From Klebsormidium nitens (Eukaryota > Streptophyta > Klebsormidiophyceae > Klebsormidiales > Klebsormidiaceae): 47,322 nt of DNA. A program made the position numbers and the translations under genes. The stretch is from contig DF237598.1 of the NCBI GenBank assembly GCA_000708835.1, positions 1 to 47,322 of the forward strand, written 5' to 3'. Within the stretch, counting starts at the first letter, position 1. Every line of letters starts with the position of its first letter. The notes beneath the pieces are model-generated. The model did not search any database. It saw only the letters and a list, made by a program, of their open reading frames with translations, and was not told where the DNA came from. Positions 33,501 to 43,980 of this stretch are shown here, one piece after another.

Positions 33501-36500
33501 GAGGTGGCCATGGCGCTGCGGGAGCGACGCGATCCTGCCCGTATCCCGAACCAGTTGGAGCATGCCTGGGGGGCTTACCAGCGAGCGGCCCGTATGGCTG
33601 TGGAAGAGCAGGCCCCCGGGGATGGCCTCCTGATACCTGCACGGACCGGGGACACACGCGATAAGTTGCCGCGCAAAAGCAGAAGCGAGCGAGCCGTAGC
33701 GCGAAGCGAGCAGAGGGCACGAAACAGTCATCGAAGACCCGAGAAGCGTGGCCAGGGTGCGCACAAGGGCCGGCGGCGCTGCTGACCTGTCGCCCATGAG
33801 CAGCGTGTACATGATGACCTGCGCGCGGTGGTCCAGCAACGCCTGCACCGCACGACGCCGAGGGGGCAGTCAGGCGGAGGAGGGGCAGGGCATCTGGCGA
33901 GGGCCAGCCAGCAGGCGTGGCAGCTGGCACTAAAACAAGATTCTGCAATTCATCTAATGTTGGATTTCACGATGCCTCTTCTTTGCCGAGTGTGTTTTTC
34001 CCGGAAGGCGCTCTCTCGACCTTGCAGGACAGAGCGCAGCCGGCAGTGCGTCACCCGCCTAGCCAGGCGATGTGGCGGGGCAGTGCGGGAGCGCTCACGA
34101 ATCCCGTGGTGCTCTTGCCCGTCTTGAGCTCGAAGGGCATGACTGTGGTGCGGGGGGGGCCGCGGCCGCGGGTGGCGACGCGCAGGGAGGCGTCGATCTT
34201 GCCCTTGAGGCCGTACAGCGGCGACCACACGCTCTCCTCAATGTCCACCACCTGCACCACCCCCACCGGGGAGACGGTCGGCGCGGGCCAGCAGGGAAGC
34301 AGCATACAAGGGGAGCATACAAAGGACGTCCCGCAAAGACAGGGGCGCACCCGAGCTGACACCCCTCCGGCGTTGGTCCTTTGCAGTGGGGCCCTGATGC
34401 GGCGCGGTGGAGACCTCACCTGCGTGACGGCGGTCGCCAGCTGCCCCTCCACCCCAAAGTCGACCATCGTCTCCGGTACCTGCAAAGTAGAGAGGTCAGA
34501 CTGCCGTTCATCTTTTGAAAGCCCAACAGAAAGCGACAAGGAGCATCAGGGGAAGCAGATTCAGGTCACGTGGACAGTAAAACCAGAGTTCAACGAAGTT
34601 CAAGGCCTGGCCCGAAGGAGGCAGGAAGAGTGCTCATCCCCGGCTATTCAGTTTACTAGGATGCATCTTCTCGAAATTGGAACAATTTGTTTCGTGAACG
34701 ACCGGTGTGACGTTCCTCGGTGGGGCTCTCACCTGCGCGTGCGCTGGCCGCAGGAAGTCGTGCGCCCAGTGCTGGATGGCGGGGATGCTGCCGCACAGGT
34801 GCTCCAGCGCGCTCTGCTCGCTCTCTGCACACACCACACCCAGCGCGCCGCTCAGCCCCGGCCCGGGCCCACAGACGTGCGTGCAGCCGACGTCTGGGCG
34901 GCACACTGGTGGCGGCGCCAGCTGGTGGGGGGCTGCGAGGGGGGGGTCACTCACCCCCTGCGGCGTACAGCTTCTCCTGCGCCTGCTGCACGAGCAGCCA
35001 CGCCTCCTCCTCCAGGCTCTCGCTGCTTACGTCCCCGCTCAACAGAGCCGCCTGCACCCGCAACCATCTCCCCGCGTCAGCGCCAACCACACCGCCGCCC
35101 GCACTGCGTCATCGTCCACGACGAGGTGGTGACCACATGCGCAGCCGCACCTTCATCCAGGAAACGTTGGCGGCCAGAAGCGCCGACGTTCCTGGGCAGA
35201 GGCTTTGCATGCAAGTTCGACGGCTGCAAAGATGCTGTTCTGCTCTGGTGAATAGAGCAGCTGTGCAGAGTCCGCCCCTCTCCCTGCGGGGCGCTGGGTG
35301 TGTGCTGCCCCGGCCCGTGCTGACCTGGAAGAGCATGTGCAGCAGCGTGCCCAGCAGCGCGGCCTGGCTCATGTCGTCCCCGTGCAGCCGCTCCTCCAGC
35401 ACCACGCGCCGCAGACACGCCGACGCACTGCCCACCTGCACGCACCAGCCGCCCCCACACCCGCCTCAACGCCAGCACACTCACGTCCTCGCGAAGACGC
35501 AAGCTACCAGGAAAAGGTATGGGCAACTTAACAACCCGGGCCGGCAATTGTCTAACTTTCGGGGCTCGTGAAGGTCGTATTGGTCCACGGGGGGGTGAGG
35601 CGGGGCCTGACCTTGGAGCCCTTGACGAGGACGTCGGGGTGGTGCACCAGCAGGCCCCCGCGCCGCGACAGCACGCACTGCCGGTCGCGCGTCGCAGGGT
35701 CCACCGCCCACTCCCCGAGCACGCTCATACGGTCGCCGGCTGCCACCGGGGTGTCCGCCCTGCAGGCCAGGACGAGGCACAGTCAGCGGTAGGGACGGCC
35801 AAGCGAGGCAGCCCATCAACTCCCAATTTAGTCGAACACGAGAGGTGGCTCTTGACAAAGGTGGGGCCACATTCGGGCGGTGTTCCTCATTTTGCCAATC
35901 AGTATTGTATCACCCGCCACATCCCTTGACGCCACCTCCCCTGGCGGAGTGCGCTCTCCTGTGGCTCACCACTCGTCCTGCAGCAGCAGCCGCGCCTCAT
36001 CGCCGTGAAGGTCGCCCACAACCCGCAGCACCTGGCACACCGACAAAGAGCGCTCCGTCAACAGAGCGGCCAGGGAGGCCAGGGACGCCAGTGCGGAGGG
36101 CGTTTGTCCCTGCGAATGGCTCCTCCTGTGCAACCTTGTATCAGCAAAAATCGGAGGGGGACAGGCGATGACGGGAGTGGGCGAAGCTCACCTTTTGGGG
36201 GACATTTTCGAGGCCGCTCTCAGTGCCAGCGCAGTCCGCCACCTGCAGCACCCCAAGGCACAAAGCGTTACGCCGCTGGGCACAAGCAAGGAGGCAGCCG
36301 CAGAGCTGCCCTGAAAGTGCGGATCACTGCGGATTGCACAGCCCAGCTCATCTACCAGGCTGAGTACGTTCTTGGAGCGTGCCAGCCCACCGGCCCACTG
36401 TTTCTCCTGGGTTCCGCCAGTTGCAGGCTATGCCGTAGGGCGGGGCAACCTACCTCCGTCACCACGAACTGGTGCTGCAGCAGCGCTGTGTCCAGTCCCC

Positions 36501-39360
36501 CCGCCTCTGCCGCATCCCCCTCGCCTCGAGGCTGCCCCTCCCAGCCCTCTGCTGCCACTCCCCCCTTTGCGGCCACCTTCTCTGCTCCTTCCGGTGTGCC
36601 TGCGACCTGGGCCTCCGCTGCTGCTCGCTCTTCGTTTGTGTGCGCTTCCATGTCCCGTGCCAAGCTCTGCCCTGCCCCGTCTTTCTCTAGAGGCGTGGCT
36701 GTTGCCTGCTGCGGCTGCCCCGTCTGCGGTGCTTGTGGCTGTGGCGCGTGCCCCTCTGCGGCCAGGCACGCTGCGCGCACCTCCTGCAGCAGGGCCTCGT
36801 CCTGCCACTCCTCCTCGTCCAGCCCAAACGCCGCTTGCAGCGCGGCCAGCTCAGCCGCACTCACGCCCAGTGCAAGGGGCCCGGCGTCTCCTCCTGGGGC
36901 CCCGTCTTTCTCGCCAGGGTGCAGACACCCCTCCGGAACAACAGCCAGCCCCTTTTCCTGACACTCAAGCGTGGCAGGGGACTCGCCTTCGCCTTCTGTC
37001 CTCTCTGATATCGCTTCAAGGCTGGCGGCCAATCTTTGGATTGCATCGCTGTCCCCTGGCAGGGCTAAGCTGGGCCGTCTCCGGGAGATGAGAGGGCTCC
37101 TGCTGTGCAGCGCATCCTGGGGGCTGCCGGACTGGCGCCGCTGCCGCACTGCGCTCTCCACACGGTCCAGCAACTCGAGCAGCACCTGCCAGCCACGCAC
37201 AGGGGCCGCTCAGCATGGGGCAGCGCCAGTAAGGCAGGCCAGGGGTGGAGTGGACAACAGACACAGGGGAAGGCACGGGATGGCAGTGAGAAGCTGCATA
37301 CCGACCCGTGCTTCTCCTCTTTCTTCTTACAACAGAAGTTTCTTGCTTGGGCCTGCCCAGCGTGCATTGCCTGCAAGACAGGACTTGCGTACCTTCTTCC
37401 CCGGCTGGCCAGGGGCAGTGAAGCGCGGCGTGGCAAGTCCTGGAGCAGCATCGCTGGCAGCCTCTCCCCACAGCTGCGACATGGGGGACCGGCGTGTCAG
37501 AGACAACGGGCCAGCCGCCACGACACATTGCGGGAACCCATGCAGACTTGTTTCTTCGATCAGTGCTGTTCGATTCAACCTGGGCAGCCAAATCATGTTA
37601 TGAAAGCATCTTGCGTTCTTGTGCACAGGTTGTCTGCCGGAACCCGGTGCTGGCCCACCCTGTTTGCATGCAGGGCAGCATCCAGCATTCCAGGGTCCGA
37701 GCCATGATCCCCACCTGTTCTGCCGGTGACTGTATTGCGAGCGACAGCCTGCCCGTCGGGGGTGTCTCCTTTGTTGAATCTTCCCGAGGTTCACGTGAGC
37801 CTGGTGAGATGGCGGCTGAGGGAGCGGCATCCACCAGCACGAGAGCTCTCTCAGAAACAGAGGCCCCCAGTGCAGCCGCTGCCACAGTATATTCCGGCGA
37901 TGAGATGAGGGCTTTCTGGCGGTTGGCGTCTTGGGGCGTCAGCACCCCGGGCGCAGGGCCCACCGCTGGGCTCGCCCTTGGTTGCAGCCACTGCTCCAGG
38001 ATGCTGCTCATGGGCTGCACAGGCAGAGGCCAGTCAGCCCCACAGGGGTGCGAGCACCAGCCGGGCAGCACAAGCATGCATGCCAGCCTTTCTACAGGCC
38101 AGCACCAAAGTGGTCCCCAAATCACAGTGTCCGAACGAGCCGTGGCTCTTTTGGCGCGGCTCACCTTGGTGTCTGGGGGGCTGGTGGTCTTGCCGCACTG
38201 CTTGAGCATGGACGCGGTGCTGAGCATGCTCTTCACCGCCGGCACGGGGCTGCTGCGCCCACTGAACCCAGCAGGGCCCCCGCGAGCATACCCGCTGCCA
38301 TCGCGCGGCCCGGGGCCGTCCTCCAGGGCGGGCAGTGCTGGGCGCACGGGCAGCGGCGAGGCGTGCCACACCACCTCGTCTCCATCGTTCTGGCTCAGAA
38401 GAAAGCCCTGCAGCACACAGCGCAAGTTTCAGTAGTACGCTCGAGCCTGTACACAATGCGTGCAGCAGCAACCTTGAGGGAGTGATAGCTGCCAAACTCG
38501 TTTTCAGCACTGATCAGATATGCTCAGCCTAGACTGTGTGCCCCTTACCAGGCCACCTGAGATGCGTGGACGCTTGGCTGGCTGGGGAGAGCGCTCCTCC
38601 GTGTGGGGCGGCATGGGCGAGGCCAGCGCAGGGGCCGGCTCCACCACCGGCAACACGAGCACCGGAAGCTCAAGCTGCCGCACAGAACCCATAGCAGGGC
38701 GTGGGGAGGGGTTCACAGGCCGGGCGTCGCTGTACCTGCCAGCTGGGGAAAATAAAGACGGGTCAGTCATGGGATGACCACAGGCTTGCGCCAGCTGTGA
38801 CATCAGGTGGCCCTCTGGACCAGTCGCCTTTCCATGTTCTGAACCCTGGGCCTCCAAAGCCCCCAGTCTACAACTTCATAGTGCAGCATCCAAAACACGA
38901 CCCCCAATTTATGCTGTTGGTCCACCACCCGAACTGCCTCGCCATTTCGGCTCACCTGCCTCCTCATCGTCACCAAGGCGCTGCGCTGGTGGCCCGTCGT
39001 CCTGGTCTAGTTTGGGCTGCGAAGCTTGCATGGGCACAGCTGTTGCTGGAGATGCTCTTGCCTCTCCACCAGGTCTGGCGGCGGGTGTGCTCCGCACGAG
39101 GAAGCGGGCAATGCCATACTTACTGGGCTGGCTGGCCGCAGCCTTGGGGGCCTGGCTGGCCTTCTTGCCAGCAGGGCGGCCCCGCTGCTCGGCAACCAAC
39201 AAATAGAGCACCAGGTGTCAGAATCTTCAATGATCACATGCGGACAAAGCAAGTTCATACGCTCATCTAACTTCGGAGAAAATCAATCAGTCAATCAGTG
39301 CCCTCAGGTAGCTATGATGAAACAACGTTGCATTGAAAGTAGTAGCCATACCTTGCCCAT
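27517..39360 (-). CDS. DNA2: DNA replication ATP-dependent helicase/nuclease DNA2 (34 exons, about 1703 aa)
   Basis: Nuclear enzyme that trims Okazaki flaps and resects DNA ends. The N-terminal 597 residues are unconserved and Pro/Ala/Ser/Glu-rich, starting with an AT-hook-like RGRPAGKK. The nuclease follows: Fe-S cysteines C691 (ACLRR) and C939, C942, C948 ([10 protein letters not shown]), and catalytic GKID (D824) and FELKTGK (E845, K847). The SF1 helicase carries [11 protein letters not shown] (K1217), DEASQ (1323-1327), [35 protein letters not shown] and [11 protein letters not shown]. Every catalytic residue I can check is intact. Human DNA2 is about 1060 aa, so the extra length is the N-terminus and some loops. 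Exon coordinates are in the next entry. The start is a 9-nt exon (MGK) and is the least certain part. It is head-to-head with RSPH10B. Confidence 0.93.
28583..28806 (-). other. GC-AG intron in DNA2 (between QYRM and ISPY motifs)
   Basis: The exon ends CTCGTCACCAAG and the intron begins GCAAGC; it ends with a normal GGCAG. The resulting protein join (CLVTK to VVSALEAGG) is seamless and in phase, and no GT donor nearby would keep the frame. AAG|GCAAG matches the known GC-donor consensus. Confidence 0.75.
30676..31177 (-). other. Probable GC-AG intron in DNA2, just before Walker A
   Basis: The protein join that fits the DNA2 family ([10 protein letters not shown] directly followed by [12 protein letters not shown]) requires the exon to end at CAG with the intron starting GCGCGC. 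It ends GCGCGCAG. Length and phase fit exactly (35 codons, phase 0). The only nearby GT would break the frame. The donor is a weak match beyond GC. Confidence 0.6.
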
Positions 39361-40235
39361 GGCACTCGAGCTACAAACTGTGCAGTGGGTGCTGCGACTG
39401 CGGTGTGGGCATCTGTAATGTATCCATGTCACCTAGGGTGGGGCTGACAGCAAGGCGCTGCTCCAAAGAGCTGGCGCTACAGCGCTGTACATCTGACTTC
39501 TTTGTGAACCTCTTCTCTATCAATGTATCATTGTCAATCGCCTGAGGCTGCAGAGTGAGGCCTGATCATGTCGTGGCTCTGAGTCTGACTCCACGACCTC
39601 TCCGATATCGAGTCCCGCCATTTTTGAAATGCGTCGACGAACGTGAATGCCCTCTCAAAGCTGGCGACTCAACTGGTACCGGCGCCCCGTTTTTCGTCGC
39701 CGTCTCCACTTGAGCACTGGCCGTCGATCCATGATTCTGGTGCGATCGACTATTTGTTGAAACCCTAAATTGGCTGCGCCGTCCCAAGTAAAATCTGGGC
39801 ATACGTAGTACTACACAAAGTAGGTTGGCACCTCTGCGAAGTCATGTAGGATAGGTACTGTAGGCCTAGCACACATCTCGTCTGGGTAAAGCCTCTTTCA
39901 AGACGACTTCATGGGAGCTTATATGGAGACAAGGAATGCAATCTCTTTGCTGGGAATAGTTGGGGGAGTAGTCCTCTCGATGCAATGCCGGAGGCTTGAA
40001 GACGACCCGCAGAGCTGGCAATCTGGTCCTGGCACTGACTGTGTCCCTTTTCAACACTGACAGATACTGAGATGAGGATTGGAGAGTGTAAGCCAGCATG
40101 GGCGACCAACATTTGAGGCACCTGTAACCCAGATGGTCTACCCCCACTTCTGAGTTGCGTCGGTTCGCCACCAGTCAGCCATCGTGTGTGTTTTCCCAGC
40201 CGTCCGGTTGGGGAGCAGTGTGCCAGCTCAGCGTC
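39361..40235. promoter_or_regulatory. Shared divergent upstream region of DNA2 and the RSPH10B gene
   Basis: About 875 nt between the opposing start codons. It must hold both promoters and 5' UTRs. I found no X-box-like site and no clear TATA box. ORFs in it are short and unlike the real exons. The DNA2 start could move if its true first exon lies here. Confidence 0.4.
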
Positions 40236-43200
40236 ATGGAGGTTGCTCCTCTTCCCGAGGCCCCTGAGCCAGCACCGGTCCCCGCCGCTCTCCCAACAGA
40301 CGAAGGTGCCGGCCCTCCGTCCGCCGGGGAGGAGCCCGCAGCTGACCCTGCCTGGGCCGAGTATGCCTCCCTGGGCTCTGCCGCGGAGCTGCTGCTGCGC
40401 AGCCTGCTGGCAGACCGCGCGGGAGCGCCAGGGCTGGGGAGCAGGGAAAGTGTGGAGCTGGCCTTCAGCGAGGGCCAGCGCTACGCAGGGGCAATGCAGG
40501 ACGGACGACTGCAGGGGCCGGGCCGCTACACGTGGCCCGATGGGCTGCAGTTTGAGGGGAGCTTTGAGGGAAGTTGTGTGGGCGCACAGGGCACCATCAC
40601 ATGGCCGGACGGGGCACGCTACCAGGGGCAGGTGAGCTCCCTCCCATGCCCCCCCCCACAGCTCCTGCCCCGCCGCGCCCTGAGGGGCCAGAGGGTTACG
40701 CTGCCCCGCCTGGCAGCTTCCTGCCTGAGCAGCCCTGGTATGATGTTGTCGTGCGACGATCTGGCTGGCCTGGGGTGGGGCCTGGCTGACTGACGAAGTG
40801 CGTGCTTGTGCTTGCCAGGTGGAGGCGGGGCGGCCGCATGGGGTGGGCAGCCTGAGCCTGGGGCCGGCCCAGGCGGGGGTGCAGTACAGCGGGGAGTGGT
40901 GCCACGGGCAGCGCCACGGCAAGGTAGGCAGCGCAGCGGCCCCCTTCTGCTCCAAAGCAGGCGCAGGGGCAGTAGACATGCCGATAGAAACAGCCGTGGG
41001 GGTGCGCCTGAGAGCTTTTTCAGGCTCAGCTGTCTTCCTGCACACCTGAGCAGACCCCCGGGGAAGCGGGCTGCTGGCCCACGCTGACGACGGTGCTTGC
41101 TGCGGTAGCTGGACCACAGGAGCTGAGCAACACGACACAGCCACAGTTGCTTTGATGAGCTTCCTGGACGACCAATGCCTCCCCGACATGGCATCCGCTT
41201 CACTCTAATCTCGTGTTGCTGCTTCACCCGTTCCGTTCTCCAGGTTACAGACTCATTAATCGCAATCCACAGACCGGCTGCGGGTGCAGTGTCCAGGGGA
41301 CAAAGGATCAACGATCAGTAGCCTATGAGCATTGTGACGGATTCGTAAAATTCAGAAATGTCCATTTGAGAGGTGGCTGTCATGATTACCTGCTGTGTGA
41401 CGCATGCATCTTGGACTCCAAATCTTGTGTTGCACTTTGACACAAGGCGTTGCCCTGTTGCTCCACACACTGCTACTTCTGGAAAGTCTGTCGTAAACCC
41501 TCAGCTCCTCCTGACACGCCTGTGATGGGCATCTTCTCGTTCACTTGCCTCCCTGACTGCTCCCCTCCTCGCCCCTCTCCCTGTCCCGCAGGGCCGCCTG
41601 GTGCTGCGCACGGCTGCGTCTGGCGCGCCCAGCAGCTGGTACTCGGGGGACTGGGTGGCGGACCGCCGGCACGGCTGCGGCACGCACGTGTTCCCCTCAG
41701 GCAGCGTGTACCGCGGGGAATGGCACGCCGACCGCCGCCACGGCCGGGGCACCATGGTCTGGCAGGCCAACGCTCACAAGGGGCCGCCCGCGCTCGCGCT
41801 GGGGACGACGGCCACAGTATCGCCCCCGGCCATCGTGATCTACCGTGGCGACTGGCAGGACGGGCTGCCGCATGGCAGGTGCGCCGTCAAACGATTGGGG
41901 CTGCGTGCTGGCAAACCAGGGTTCGGCCAGACTGCGGCAACTTGGCTAGCGGTTCTGTCACCCCGGCAGTCGCCTCGAACGACAGCACTTCTCCGCTGCC
42001 GATCAACTCGTCCTGGTTCATCTCCGTCCATGTCTTGTCCGTGCTGACGTGTTGTGGCCCGGCGGGGTGGGTGCAGCGGGGAGCAGGTGTGGCTCCCGGC
42101 GGGGGAGCGCGTGGACGCGGCGTGGCTGCGGGGCGAGGGGCCCCTCGAGCTGGCGCTGCCGCCGCTGCTGGCCAACCGCTACACGGGGCGCATGGAGCGG
42201 GGCCGCAGGATGGGGGAGGGCGCCTTCGCCTACGCGTCGGGAGCACAGTACAAGGTAATTCCATGGCCATCCCAAAGAACAGCCCAACGGCACCCTCGTA
42301 CTCTGCTGATCTCCATCTGTCAAATCATCGGCGGGAAGCCCAGCGGGGATTGCTAGCTCGCCTGTCGAGAATCTGGTTCGAGTTTCGGCGGCGCTGTGCT
42401 GCGCCTAACATGTGACTGTCGGTGCAGGGTGTGTGGGCCGACAACCTGAAGGCCGGCCCTGGCGTGCTTGTCTCGGAGAGCGGGGTGGCCCAGCCAGTGG
42501 CGTTTGACGGCGACCGCCTGGTGGCTGCGGCGGGCGAGGCAGGCCGGGCGGGCGCCGCGGAGCCGGAGCCCGTGGTGGTGCACGTGGACGACCTGCTCGA
42601 GAGCGACGTGGACGGCGAGCGTGGCGCGCGCGCCCTGGCGCACGTGCTGCTGCGCACCACCAGCGAGCTGCGCGCCGTGTACGCCCGCTACGCGCGAGCG
42701 GGCTCCTCTGCCGCCACCGACGCGGCCGTCATGACGGCCTCGCAGCTAGGGGCGCTGCTCAAAGACGCCAAGGTGGGGTCTCGATGGGGTGCCCGCACCC
42801 AGGGGCACTCGAGGGGAGCTCTTTGCCTCCCACGAACTCGCCTCGTCCAGATGTTGTGCTTCGGGGCTACCGTCTGAATCAGTACGTGGTTTGAGAGCCC
42901 GTCTCAATACCTGCTGTGGGCTGTTTGTTTGCTGTCCGCTTGCCTCCCTTCTACATTATGTCCCTCTCTTCGCGTGCCTGCAGTTACTCTCGCCGGAGCT
43001 GCCCCTGGCGCGCGTGCAGCGCATGCTGGCGGCCCGCTTTGGCTGTGGCGCTGCGGGCGGCCCGCTGCTCTTCTGGCAGTTCGTGGAGGCCGTCGTCCGC
43101 GTGGCGCACCTCCAGCAGCACGACCCCGCGCCGCTCGCAGCCAAGGTGACCCACCCCGCCCCGCCCCCCCGCTGCGGGCCGTATGTCTGTCCCAAGGCCG

Positions 43201-43980
43201 CAGCTGCCGGGAGCCCTGGCTTCTCCTGGGCGCCTTCTTGACCCGCGGCCCTGTGGTTGCTGTCGTGTGCCAGGTGCAGCGCGCCATCATGACCCAGCTG
43301 CTGCCCCTCGCCTCACTGCGTGCATCGCCCGCGTCGGAGCGCGTTGCTAGCTTCCTGGCGTCGTCGGCGGGGGCCCAGTTCACGGCGGCGCGAGCGGAGC
43401 TGCTGCTTGGCGTGCTTGCCGCGGGGAGTGCGGCCATCACTGCAGGACACGTGTTGGCGCTGGTGCAGGTGCACGACAGGGCCAGCCTAGGCACACAATC
43501 GGCGTTGCACCACACGTGTCCTACATCAGGCTTCTTTGATGCTCAATGGAGATCTTTGAAGTATTTGTTTGGGAGCCGTTCTATTTATTCCTCTTTTCTT
43601 TCCATCATCTAATCTCCCTGCCATGTGGCCCCTGCTAAGAAGTCTCTGGTGTGTGAGTGCAGACATGCTGGGGGGCGGCCCCGGGCGCATTGCCTGCGCG
43701 GGAGGCGGCATTTGCGGTGCTGGAGGGGATGGGTGTTCTAGACGACAGCGCTGGCGACGATCCATACGCCGCGTTTTTGTTGAACACCCCGCTCACGCCG
43801 GCCGACGTCTGGACCGCTGTGTTTGGGCATGTTGATAAGGTAGAGTGCTCTACAACGGGTTCTTTTGGGGGAAAATTGCAACCAAGGCCTTTGCCTCCAA
43901 AAATGATGTGGAGTGCCTCGCTTCCGCAGTTAGAATTTAGGTCATTAGTCGACGCCATGCTTCCGGTCACGACCACGTGA
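40236..43980 (+). CDS. RSPH10B: MORN-repeat radial spoke head protein, RSPH10B family (9 exons, about 631 aa)
   Basis: Component of the ciliary axoneme's radial spokes, inferred from family. Exons: 40236-40631, 40819-40923, 41592-41878, 42077-42254, 42428-42772, 42984-43145, 43274-43468, 43663-43839 and 43930-43980; phases close to 1896 nt. After a 70-residue acidic, Pro-rich lead come about ten MORN repeats (residues about 75-340; for example YRGEWHADRRHGRGTMVW and YTGRMERGRRMGEGAFAY). The helical C-terminal half follows the RSPH10B plan: a VDDLLES segment, TSELRAVYARYARAG, a QLGALLKDAK helix, then FWQFVEAVVRVAHL. The ending is uncertain: the frame stops at 43978-43980, but a GTGAGT donor overlaps that stop and a next exon from 44016 would end at 44040. 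The start is the ATG in the leader GCGTCATGG; the frame is open further upstream without a better ATG. Confidence 0.85.

Larger units (their letters stand above)
27517..39360 (-). other. DNA2: DNA2 exon map
   Basis: Exons in transcript order, higher coordinate first: 39360-39352, 39184 (or 39187)-38956, 38742-38549, 38407-38165, 38014-37715, 37473-37393, 37185-36454, 36242-36192, 36031-35970, 35759-35612, 35435-35325, 35051-34955, 34824-34733, 34479-34420, 34251-34099, 33842-33787, 33636-33579, 33410-33288, 33116-33033, 32828-32703, 32521-32315, 32187-32107, 31786-31665, 31512-31443, 31282-31178, 30675-30508, 30243-30168, 30041-29890, 29739-29662, 29509-29417, 29073-28807, 28582-28436, 28245-28132, 27936-27517. 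With 39187 the sum is 5112 nt, a multiple of three. From 37473 onward most exons were anchored on conserved protein motifs and both splice sites; individual borders could be off by a base or two. Confidence 0.8.
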
